Assembly: GCA_026396455.1 (NCBI GenBank)
Contig: JAPLWT010000016.1
Coordinates: 1 to 16,116 of the forward strand
Source of the DNA: Microcaldota archaeon
GTDB taxonomy: Archaea; Micrarchaeota; Micrarchaeia; Burarchaeales; Fermentimicrarchaeaceae
DNA: 16,116 bases
Direction: 5' to 3'
Below the pieces are notes generated by a model. The model made no database searches. It saw only the letters and a program-made list of their open reading frames with translations, and was not told the DNA's origin. Position numbers and translations under genes: made by a program. Positions 1 through 7,266 of the stretch are shown piece by piece (position 1 is the first letter of the stretch; every line of letters begins with the position of its first letter).

Positions 1-2059
1 GAGTAGTATCCCTCCTCTGCTGTGGTTGTTCCTATTGCCATGAGTGAGTCTACGTAAGGCGTTGGGACTCCCGTGTAGAAGATCTCTCTTGTGGCTGTAG
101 TCGTCAGCAGGAACTTGTCTTTGTTGTCAGCATCGTCCCTGTATATCGGGAACGAAAATGAATCTACGATTCCCGAGCTGGTTGATGCAGCCTCCTGGAA
201 GGTTATGAGGGCAAATCCATCAGTACTGAAGTTGGTGTGTGGTGTGTATGTCACTGGGGTGTCATCACTTGTTGCATCTCCTGCCACGTACTGTATTGAA
301 GCAGGCATTGTGTAGAAGCAACTTCCAACTGGTTTCTGGAAGATGACGTCTCCCTCAGTTACGGTTATGAGGTCAAAGTCCGTAGTGTTTGTGTTGTTTC
401 CCAACCAGATGTAGAAGTCCTGCACCTGGAATGTGTCAGTACCACTTAGCTGGAACCCGCCCCTTACGTTGCTGTGCAACTCCATGAAGTTACCTGCAAG
501 GTACTCGGTATCCGATCCAGTTCCGGTGCAAGATGCATCGAAGTTGGTCTGCACTGCAAATGTTGACGTTGGGTAGTAGGTCACGTACATGGATAGAGTG
601 TCGTAGTCAGCGCTTCCTAGTGTTATGCCACCGAACTGTACCTGGTATGCAATTGGTGACTGTATAATGTTATAGGTATCACCACTGCTCAGGTAGTTCG
701 AGGTAGTTTGTCCTGCGGTAGAGTCGTATAGTATTACCTTCTTCAGTGCATCCGCGCTCTTGCTGGTGTATGTCGGATCCTTGTTTCTCCAAACAAGTCT
801 CACGTTCCAGTTCTGGTTGTCGGTGTTCAGCTGCTGCCCGTCATTCATTGTGAACTCCGAAGAGTACACAGCCATCTCAGCCCACTTTGCATATGCGTAG
901 TAACCTGGGTTTGTCTTGTATACTCTAATTCTCACCTTGGATCCATCTGGTGCTGTCCAAGTGTAAGAACTCTGGCCTGGGTAGAACTTGTCCTCTTTCA
1001 GTAGAGTCCCTGTCGAGTCGTATATGGCAATTGAAGCTGCGGAGTCCTGTCCGCTACCTAGTGGAGCCTCAATATCCTGGAGCTTCAGTGTGTAAGCACC
1101 AGCCGAGAGGTTCTCGCCCACGTGGACAATCCCATATGCGCTCTCCTTAGCCAAGTTTATCGAGCCACCATAGCACTCAGTTGTCGTGGATGTCAGATCT
1201 AATCCACATTCGGTGTCTGATGGTGCATTCATCTGGCTTATTATGTAGCTGTCACCAAGGAACCCTAGGTGCACTCTGTGCCTGTCAGTCTTGTCTGAGT
1301 CACCGCATTTTGCGTAGTTACCCTGGTTTGTGGCGTTTTGGTAGTCGGTATCCAGATTTGTTATTGAGGTTGCATCGCATGTACCAACCGGAATTCCGGC
1401 CGCATCCTGCGTGAACTGAATCTGGTACGCACCTTTCGGGTACATGGCTGACAGCTGCTTGTGCTGTGCATCATACTGTGGCCATGCCTGGAACCAAAGT
1501 GTCTGATCCTCAGTGTACTGCTTGTTTGCGTAGGGGTCTGTTATTGTTGGTGAAGCAAGTACTGCGTTGGACCCTGCCCCACATAGTAGAATGGGGACCA
1601 GTCAACTGAATTATTGTACGTATCGTCCGCTGTTACTCTCAACCTATTCTCAAGCTTCTTGTCGACCCAGTCGTTTATCAGTGTGTTAAATGGGTACACT
1701 CCGCCCACCGTGCCCGGAACAGTCACATCAAGCGTGACCTTCTCGTTGCTCACGGCGCAGGTGCCAGCTCCGCCAGCACCACTTACTGTGCATCCTAGAT
1801 TCGCAGCTCCAGCAACAGTTGCCGTTACAGCCTGGGACTTAAAAGCCAAGTTCCCAATCAGTGCGGCTATGTTTGCTGCTGCAACACCGTCAGATGCAGC
1901 TGCATTCGCTCCGACTACAACCTTAACTTGTGGCACACCCTCAGCAGTTATGATCTGAGTGTTGCTAAAGGTCACAGCCCCTGCGGTTGCAAGAGTTGCT
2001 CCCAATATAGCTGCGCCAGCAGCTAAGGCCGCAATCCTTTTCACATTCAATCCTTTCAA
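1..2059 (-). CDS. S-layer protein precursor, C-terminus beyond the window, one -1 frameshift
   Basis: This is the main cell-surface lattice protein. The N-terminus has a basic start (KGLNVKR) and a hydrophobic Ala/Gly-rich signal segment (about residues 8-29). A region like the methanococcal S-layer N-terminal domain follows (VPQVKVVVG, then ASDGVAAANIAALIGN). The first frame runs from a TTG start at 2059 and would stop at 1541. The adjacent frame is open from about 1580 to base 1 without a stop, over 520 codons. It reads as a Thr/Asn/Tyr-rich extracellular protein with several N-x-S/T sequons. Joining the frames at GGGG 1577-1580 gives YYVGAGSNAVLASP. The TTG start is chosen because GAGGTGA (2064-2070) sits 4 nt before it and a TATA box lies at 2099-2106. 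Family assignment is confident. Whether the frameshift is real, recoded or an assembly error cannot be told from one sequence. Confidence 0.85.
1577..1580 (-). other. Frameshift site in the S-layer gene (GGGG run)
   Basis: The N-terminal frame and the long downstream frame differ by -1 and meet near this four-G run. One extra G would restore a single reading frame (GTG GGG GCA GGG TCC). A tRNA-Gly slipping from GGG at 1579-1577 to GGG at 1580-1578 would give the same peptide. A homopolymer deletion in the assembly is the simplest explanation. No classic X-XXY-YYZ slippery heptamer is visible. Confidence 0.75.
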
Positions 2060-2063
2060 TTTC

Positions 2064-2070
2064 TCACCTC
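2064..2070 (-). promoter_or_regulatory. Shine-Dalgarno site for the S-layer gene
   Basis: GAGGTGA on the minus strand, 4 nt before the TTG at 2059-2057. It decides in favour of the TTG start over the internal GTG five codons later. Confidence 0.75.
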
Positions 2071-2098
2071 GTTTTTATGTCGCCTAATGCTTTGGGCC

Positions 2099-2106
2099 TA
2101 TTTATA
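2099..2106 (-). promoter_or_regulatory. TATA box of the S-layer gene
   Basis: TATAAATA on the minus strand. Transcription would begin about 25 nt downstream, near 2077. That gives a leader of about 18 nt which just contains the SD site. Confidence 0.65.
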
Positions 2107-2212
2107 CAAGGATTACCGGCGACGTTTGCCCAACACCACCTTATCTCATATGCTGCCAAAAGCCTACTTCGGCAGGCATCAATAATGATGATCGTACTGA
2201 TTGATTTTACAG

Positions 2213-2258
2213 CCTATTTAAAGGTTTCGGGTATATATAAACTTCAATTTATAAATTA
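2213..2258. promoter_or_regulatory. AT-rich cluster of additional TATA-like elements
   Basis: Three further TATA-like stretches lie between the AAA+ ATPase stop and the S-layer promoter: TATTTAAA at about 2215, TATATATAA at 2232-2240 and TTTATAAAT near 2249. On the minus strand they could be upstream tandem S-layer promoters with a leader of 130-180 nt. That leader contains a 5-bp hairpin, CTGCC 2153-2157 with GGCAG 2171-2175. On the plus strand they could only drive transcript antisense to the ATPase 3' end. Direction cannot be decided from sequence. Confidence 0.35.
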
Positions 2259-2310
2259 AATGATAAACTACGTCAACTGTCCAACGTTGGCTTCGATTTA
2301 ACGACGTTGA

Positions 2311-5163
2311 TCATCTTCTTTCTCCATACTCCTCCAGGAACTTTATGTAAGTCTGGAGATGCTGCACTGTAACCGAAGGCCTTCTCTTGGAGATAATGGC
2401 TTTCATGCTGTCCATTGTAAGCGCGGCTTTCCTGCCGCTCAGCTTGCTCCTCACCAGCTCCATCTTAGCTTCCTGGCATACTGATGCAATATCGGCACCC
2501 GTGAACCCTTCGCTCTTAGCAGCAAGAGCATCGAAGTTGAAATCCTTCTCAAGTGGTATTCCCTCAAGGTTGAGCTGGAAGATGTTCTTCCTGTTCCCGA
2601 ACATAGGAGGCGGTATCAGTATTATCCTGTCGAACCTCCCGGGCCTTAGAAGCGCAGGGTCTATCCTCTCAGGTTTGTTGGTTGCAGCAATGAACATGAC
2701 CTGCTTGAGCTCACTCACGCCATCCATCTCATCAAGCAGCTGGGCGACAACCTTCTCGTTTTCAGGGGAGGCATAATAATCCCTACTTGGCGCAAGCGAG
2801 TCTATCTCATCTATGAACACCAATGCTGGAGCCCTCTCCCTTGCCCTGTTGAAGCTCTCCTTTATCACACTTACTGCACCTGAATACCCCCTCTTCATGA
2901 GGTCAGCACCGCTTACATGTATGAAGGCAACGTTCAGCTCATTGGATGCGGCTTTAACTATCATGGTCTTACCGCATCCTGGAGGACCGAAAAGAAGGAT
3001 TCCTTTTATTGGCGTGACATGGTACTCCTTGAGGATATCCTCATGCAGCAGGGGGAGTTCAATAGCCTCAACCAGAAGCTGCCTCACATCATCAAGCCCA
3101 ATCACGTCGCCCCATCTTGTCTTCTCTGCCCTGCCCTTCTCCTTCTGCGGTGCAGAGCGTCTTTCGAAGTCCAGCTTGAACTTCTCGTACTCCTCCAGAT
3201 CGGATATGGAGACGCTGGGCTTTATTGTACTTAGAATAGATATGAAGTGCTCCATTGAAACCGGAATGACCTCATTGGTCTCACTGGCTAGCTTGGCAAC
3301 CTTTCGAGCAGCCTCCATGCAAATGTTCTGTATGTCCGCACCCGAGTATCTCCCTGTTTTCTCAGCTAGCTTGTCAAAATTGATATCGTCACAAAGCGGA
3401 AAGTTCTTTGTGTGAATCTCGAATATCTCCTTCCTGCCCTCCTTGTCTGGCAGAGGCATGTATATTATCTTGTCGAACCTTCCTGGCCTGAGCAATGCCC
3501 TGTCCAGCTCCCCGGGCATGTTGGTGGCACCGACCAGTATGACGTTCTTAATGGACTTGAAACCATCCATTTCGGAAAGGAAGAGAGCCATAAGCCTTGG
3601 GGCTACGTCATCAGACGTATATTTGTCCCTACTTCTTCCTATTGCGTCAATCTCATCAAAGAACAAAACACAAGGGGCAGTCGTCCTAGCTATTCTGAAA
3701 AGCTCGCTGACATTCCTCTCGCTCTCCCCGTACCACTCGGAGAGCAGGTCACTGCATTTCACGTAGTAGAAGCCTATCTTCATCTCCCTTGAAAGGGCCC
3801 TCATTATCATTGTTTTACCAGTTCCCGGGGGACCGAAGAGAAGAATTCCTTTCGGTGGCTTCAACCCATAGGCTGTTGAAAGCTCCTTTTTTGTGAGCGG
3901 CCAGAGTATTGCTTCAACAAGCTCCTTCTTGGTTTCATCATAATCTCCAATATCATCAAGGGATTCGACACCTGGGGAAAGGCTCAGGTCCTGTATGCCG
4001 AATTTCTTGAACTTGCCCATCTTCTCCATCTTATTCACCGCAACCTCCCTGGATATATCAACTCCGTTATGCTCGAGGAAGAAGACGAGCGCCATTCCAA
4101 TAGAAGTGCTCAGGAAAACAAATGGGTCGGGGGTCTGCTCGGATATTGCGCATGAGAGCCAGTAGCCGATTGGTATTAGAAGGGAGCAGGTTGATGCTAT
4201 TGAGTTCTTGTACCTCCTGTCAAGAAGCCCGGATATGCTGCCAGCCAGGAACATGGCAGCAGTCCAGAAGAAAAGTTGTACAAGCGCCGAATCAGTTATT
4301 GCGAGTATGAATAATACGCTCATTATTGCATCTATCGAACTTCCAACATACTGCATGCTATCCCATTTGTAGATATTTCCGAAAGCTGACACCATTGCAT
4401 TTCCAAGCTCGCTCACATCTGGCACGCTTATGCGCTTTGCAAAAGCGGAGAACTCCGCCCCTTTTTGGTCATAGAGTTCCACAAGCCTGCTGCCGGTCGG
4501 GTTGTATACGATAAATGCGCTGTTGTCAACCACTCCAGTCCCCCTGCCCCACATTACCGATAATATAAGCACCAGCAGCACTGCGACGAACGTCACAAAT
4601 GAGCCTTTCTTGGAACCTAGGAAAAGGGTTGAGAACATGAGCAGCGGAGGCACGAAGAAACCAAGCATTGAGTTGAAAGGTGCGAGGACTAGTATGAACA
4701 GCAATGATATGATATGCCAGTATGTGAAGGACAGCAGCAGGGTTAGCGATATCACTATTGTGAAAAACCACGCGAAGAGCGGTGACTGGTATGCAACCGC
4801 AGGAAACGCAATAAAAGTGCTCACCATAGTGCCAAGGGGTGCATGGTGGTATGCGATGAAACCTACGAGCAGAAGTATGAATGGAATCAGCCAGACAGGA
4901 TAAAGAGGAAAGGTTATCAAAAGAAAGAAACAGCCTGCCATAACAAGCAGAGCATTTGCGAATGCAGTGTTCTCCTCAACTTCCTTCAGCATTGCCTTGA
5001 ATCTGAGATCTTTCAGTGATTTGAATTTCGTCCCGCCCTTGCTTTTTTTAACGAGCTGGCTCAGCACTGGATCGAACTCACCTGTCTTCAATTTTTCAGA
5101 CTTCAAAGTACTCTCAGGTTTCGTATCTTCTGAAGGGTCCTTTGAAAGAAACTTTGTAGGCAT
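2311..5163 (-). CDS. Membrane-embedded CDC48/VAT-like double AAA+ ATPase
   Basis: 950 aa. Residues 1-65 are charged and cytosolic. About 66-205 and 275-365 hold roughly ten hydrophobic segments, separated by a polar loop of about 70 residues (206-275). Two AAA+ modules follow. D1 has Walker A GPPGTGKT 444-451, Walker B FFDEID 501-506, sensor N548 and arginine fingers R559/R562. D2 has GPPGCGKT 726-733, VFIDEID 782-788, N829 and R840/R843. Both Walker B glutamates are present, so both rings should hydrolyse ATP. D1 has an aromatic pore loop (EWYGES 476-481). In D2 the equivalent is KRGYSG (757-762). Typical archaeal CDC48/VAT has a soluble double-psi-barrel N-domain, absent here. There is no protease domain, so it is not FtsH or Lon. 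A role in extracting or unfolding membrane proteins is inferred. Start ATG 5163 lies 30-38 nt from a TATA box, with no SD. Confidence 0.88.
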   Translation of the reverse strand: MPTKFLSKDPSEDTKPESTLKSEKLKTGEFDPVLSQLVKKSKGGTKFKSLKDLRFKAMLKEVEENTAFANALLVMAGCFFLLITFPLYPVWLIPFILLLVGFIAYHHAPLGTMVSTFIAFPAVAYQSPLFAWFFTIVISLTLLLSFTYWHIISLLFILVLAPFNSMLGFFVPPLLMFSTLFLGSKKGSFVTFVAVLLVLILSVMWGRGTGVVDNSAFIVYNPTGSRLVELYDQKGAEFSAFAKRISVPDVSELGNAMVSAFGNIYKWDSMQYVGSSIDAIMSVLFILAITDSALVQLFFWTAAMFLAGSISGLLDRRYKNSIASTCSLLIPIGYWLSCAISEQTPDPFVFLSTSIGMALVFFLEHNGVDISREVAVNKMEKMGKFKKFGIQDLSLSPGVESLDDIGDYDETKKELVEAILWPLTKKELSTAYGLKPPKGILLFGPPGTGKTMIMRALSREMKIGFYYVKCSDLLSEWYGESERNVSELFRIARTTAPCVLFFDEIDAIGRSRDKYTSDDVAPRLMALFLSEMDGFKSIKNVILVGATNMPGELDRALLRPGRFDKIIYMPLPDKEGRKEIFEIHTKNFPLCDDINFDKLAEKTGRYSGADIQNICMEAARKVAKLASETNEVIPVSMEHFISILSTIKPSVSISDLEEYEKFKLDFERRSAPQKEKGRAEKTRWGDVIGLDDVRQLLVEAIELPLLHEDILKEYHVTPIKGILLFGPPGCGKTMIVKAASNELNVAFIHVSGADLMKRGYSGAVSVIKESFNRARERAPALVFIDEIDSLAPSRDYYASPENEKVVAQLLDEMDGVSELKQVMFIAATNKPERIDPALLRPGRFDRIILIPPPMFGNRKNIFQLNLEGIPLEKDFNFDALAAKSEGFTGADIASVCQEAKMELVRSKLSGRKAALTMDSMKAIISKRRPSVTVQHLQTYIKFLEEYGERR

Positions 5164-5192
5164 GCGATCTAGTAATAGTAATTAATGAATGC

Positions 5193-5200
5193 TTATATAA
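5193..5200. promoter_or_regulatory. Palindromic TATA box shared by the AAA+ ATPase and VTT genes
   Basis: TTATATAA is a perfect palindrome. Its centre is about 25 nt from the GTG of the VTT gene at 5222, which implies a leaderless plus-strand transcript. It is about 33 nt from the ATG of the AAA+ gene at 5163, which implies a leader of under 10 nt. It is the only good TATA match in the 58-bp intergenic space. Confidence 0.6.
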
Positions 5201-5221
5201 ATAGTATTTGTTAGTGATACT

Positions 5222-5767
5222 GTGAGGAGAACTGGGAAAAACATTTTAAGGTGGGAGCTGTTTGCCCTCCTGCTTGTCATAATTCTGATAGCGTTTATCT
5301 ACATAGCAAACCCAGTGCAATTCATAATGAAAAGGCTGCATACGCTTGGTTATCTCGGAATTTTTCTCCTTATGTTTCTATCAAGCGCCTCAATTCTGCT
5401 GCCTCTTCCGGGGCTTGTTGGAATTCCCATTGCAGGCATGTCTCTAAACCCTCTCAATGTTGGAATTGTAGGTGGCATGGGAAGTGCGCTGGGCGAGCTC
5501 AGCGGTTACTTTGCAGGCTGCGGTGGCAGAGTAGCGATTGAAGAGAACAAGAAGAGGATGTATAAAAATGTAAAAAGATGGATGAACAGGAATGGCTTCT
5601 TAACAATCTTTATATTGGCAGCTCTCCCCAACCCGTTCTTTGATATCGCGGGAATTGCTGCCGGGGTATTGGAATATCCCGTATGGAGATTTCTACTTGC
5701 ATGCCTTGCGGGTAATGTACTGAAGTGTGTTGTGCTGGCATATCTGGGACACTCCATTTTGGGGTAA
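5222..5767 (+). CDS. VTT (SNARE-associated/DedA) family membrane protein
   Basis: 181 aa. A basic N-terminus precedes a first membrane helix (12-29) and a VTT-type core. The first half of the core contains GYLGIFLLMFLSS (43-55), LPLPGLVG (60-67) and GGMGSALGELSGYFAG (84-99), with the conserved acidic residue E92. A basic cytosolic stretch follows (about 101-124). The second half is ILAALPNPFFDIAGIAAG (131-148), then a last helix around 156-178. Known VTT proteins include bacterial DedA transporters and eukaryotic TMEM41B/VMP1 lipid scramblases, so lipid or lipid-carrier translocation is the likely role. The substrate is unknown. The GTG start is chosen because it coincides with the transcription start predicted from the TATA at 5193-5200. 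Its stop abuts the stop of the convergent DUF5752-like gene with no spacer. Confidence 0.85.
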   Translation: MRRTGKNILRWELFALLLVIILIAFIYIANPVQFIMKRLHTLGYLGIFLLMFLSSASILLPLPGLVGIPIAGMSLNPLNVGIVGGMGSALGELSGYFAGCGGRVAIEENKKRMYKNVKRWMNRNGFLTIFILAALPNPFFDIAGIAAGVLEYPVWRFLLACLAGNVLKCVVLAYLGHSILG

Positions 5768-6052
5768 TCAGAACGCCTGCACGAGCTTCTTCCTCACTAA
5801 CTCATCATTGCCCTTCGCATCTTTTATTTTATCAGCAAGCTCCTTCTCCCCCATCATTTCAAGCCAGGGAGCAAAGTGCCCGCCGTTCGCGTGGTAGAGC
5901 AGTGACGTGAGCGGAGCTATCTTCACCATCCTCACGAAGTCAGCCACACTCTTCGCTTTGCCCACTTCCCTGCCATCCGGCATCTTGAACACGAACTCAC
6001 CTCCTGGCGGACAGGGCTTGTTCGAGTAATTCTTTGCTTTATATCTAGCCAT
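5768..6052 (-). CDS. Small DUF5752-like protein, last gene of the alpha-glucan operon
   Basis: 94 aa. The pattern of FVFKMPDGREVGKAKSVADF, then LTSLLYHANGGHF, APWLEMMG and KELADKI resembles the small DUF5752 domain often found next to or fused with archaeal GH57 enzymes and glycosyltransferases. I recognise this from memory of the family and am only moderately sure. No catalytic residues are recognised and no signal peptide is visible. The longest ORF begins at GTG 6061, inside the GH57 stop. ATG 6052 is preferred because GGAGGTGA (6058-6065) is 5 nt upstream. That SD overlaps the GH57 stop codon, so translation is probably coupled. It is likely an accessory or regulatory subunit of the upstream enzymes. 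Confidence 0.65.
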   Translation of the reverse strand: MARYKAKNYSNKPCPPGGEFVFKMPDGREVGKAKSVADFVRMVKIAPLTSLLYHANGGHFAPWLEMMGEKELADKIKDAKGNDELVRKKLVQAF

Positions 6053-6057
6053 CCCTC

Positions 6058-6065
6058 TCACCTCC
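6058..6065 (-). promoter_or_regulatory. SD site overlapping the GH57 stop codon
   Basis: GGAGGTGA on the minus strand. Its last three bases are the TGA stop of the GH57 gene, and it lies 5 nt before ATG 6052. This suggests terminating ribosomes reinitiate on the small downstream gene. Confidence 0.7.
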
Positions 6066-7266
6066 TCTTAGAAATATTCAACTTCTCCCTAAGTCTACAC
6101 TTCACCTCCTGAAGCACATTCATGAAATTGATAAAACCGTCATAGGGCGTATCAAACGGGGAGAAGTACTTGTGCACATCCCCGTCCGCCCATGATTTGG
6201 TGCAAAGATAGTAGAGATGGTCGCTGTTCTGCAGCAGCCTCCATATCCGGGTAAGCTGCTCGTCCTTCGCTTCCCTCACCATGGGCTCAAGCCCTTCCAG
6301 CATTCTGAAGCAGACTCTCTGCATATCATTCCCAAGCCACGCCGATGCATCTCTTTCCATATCCGCCCAGGAGAGCGGAGTCGGCACATCTACCTCCCCT
6401 ACTGGTTCAATTCCGACAAGCTCGCTTGGAGTTTTGAAGTTAAGGTTCGGATATTTCAATATCTGCTCCGGCATTTTCTTCAGGAATTCAAATATGCCGG
6501 TGTCCTCCCACTGGTGTTCGCCAAAGGTCTCGTAATCCATGAACATGTTCACCAGCGGACCCTCGCATTTGCTGAGCCATGAAGCATATTTTTCAGCAGT
6601 CAGAGGATACTCGCTCCACCAGCGTGCGGAGAACCGGTATGCAACATCATCGCTCAGCCGGTAGTTTCTGAGGAATGCCTTTATTGAGCTGCATCCCTTC
6701 ACGCGGTATAAGTAGTCAGGGCTCCTCCATCCAAGAATTCTCTCAAATCCCTCAGTGACTATGCCCTTGTAACCCATGTCCTCCGCAAGCTTCGCTATTT
6801 CATTCGTGAATAACGCTTCGGTGTTCCTGAAAACAACTGGCTTGTATTTGAAAAAGGAGTTGAGGGCTTTCCTGTGTAGCTCAACCTGCTCCTTGAATTC
6901 CCTCTTGTCCTTGAACAGGCTGCATAGGGAATGGTAGTATGTCTCATCAAGGAAGTCAACGCATCCGGTCTTAGCCAGATCCTCAAACGAATCCAGCACC
7001 TTCGGGTTGAACTCGTTGCACTGGTCCAGGAATACTCCTGTGAGACTGTATGAGATTCTGAATCTTCCGTCGAATTTGTTTATCAAATCCAGCATGATGG
7101 AGTTCGTTGGGAGATAACATTTCCTTGCAACTTTCTCGAATACCTCCCGGTTTAGTTTCTCGTTGAAGTATAAGTCATATGGATTTCCGCTGTTATCCTC
7201 AAAAATAGAGAAGCGCCTCATTCTGAGAGGCTGGTGGACTTGGAAATAGAAGCATATCGAAGGCAT
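6058..7266 (-). CDS. Glycoside hydrolase family 57 (alpha-amylase-type)
   Basis: 402 aa, cytoplasmic (no signal peptide). GH57 motifs occur in order: HQP at 11-13 (motif 1), the predicted nucleophile E150 in FRNTEALF (146-153, motif 3), the predicted acid/base D244 in MDYETFGEH (243-251, motif 4) and SWADMERDASAW (299-310, motif 5). This layout matches archaeal single-domain GH57 amylases such as those annotated in methanogens. It should cleave or transfer alpha-1,4-glucans, but GH57 includes amylases, 4-alpha-glucanotransferases and branching enzymes, so exact specificity is open. Start ATG 7266 overlaps the upstream GT4 stop by one base (TAATG), and a weak SD (GGGAG) lies 8 nt upstream. It sits between the GT4 and the DUF5752-like gene in one operon, pointing to intracellular glycogen turnover. 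Confidence 0.9.
   Translation of the reverse strand: MPSICFYFQVHQPLRMRRFSIFEDNSGNPYDLYFNEKLNREVFEKVARKCYLPTNSIMLDLINKFDGRFRISYSLTGVFLDQCNEFNPKVLDSFEDLAKTGCVDFLDETYYHSLCSLFKDKREFKEQVELHRKALNSFFKYKPVVFRNTEALFTNEIAKLAEDMGYKGIVTEGFERILGWRSPDYLYRVKGCSSIKAFLRNYRLSDDVAYRFSARWWSEYPLTAEKYASWLSKCEGPLVNMFMDYETFGEHQWEDTGIFEFLKKMPEQILKYPNLNFKTPSELVGIEPVGEVDVPTPLSWADMERDASAWLGNDMQRVCFRMLEGLEPMVREAKDEQLTRIWRLLQNSDHLYYLCTKSWADGDVHKYFSPFDTPYDGFINFMNVLQEVKCRLREKLNISKRR

Noticed and set aside
1614..1958. Plus-strand ORF of 114 codons inside the S-layer gene
   Set aside because: It is antisense to a clearly coding minus-strand frame; its Pro/Ala/Thr-rich composition is what the reverse of a Gly/Ala/Val-rich protein gives.
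2185..2205. ATGATGA followed by CTGA, resembling C/D box sRNA elements
   Set aside because: Only about five bases separate the boxes, too few for a guide sequence, and no closing stem is present.
2281..2290. Perfect 10-bp palindrome CCAACGTTGG just downstream of the AAA+ ATPase stop
   Set aside because: It has no spacer for a hairpin loop, no T-run beside it and no second copy seen nearby; too short to call an operator or terminator.
2813..3415. Plus-strand ORF of 200 codons opposite the AAA+ ATPase
   Set aside because: It lies antisense to the conserved D1/D2 region, with no SD or TATA at its start and no recognisable family.
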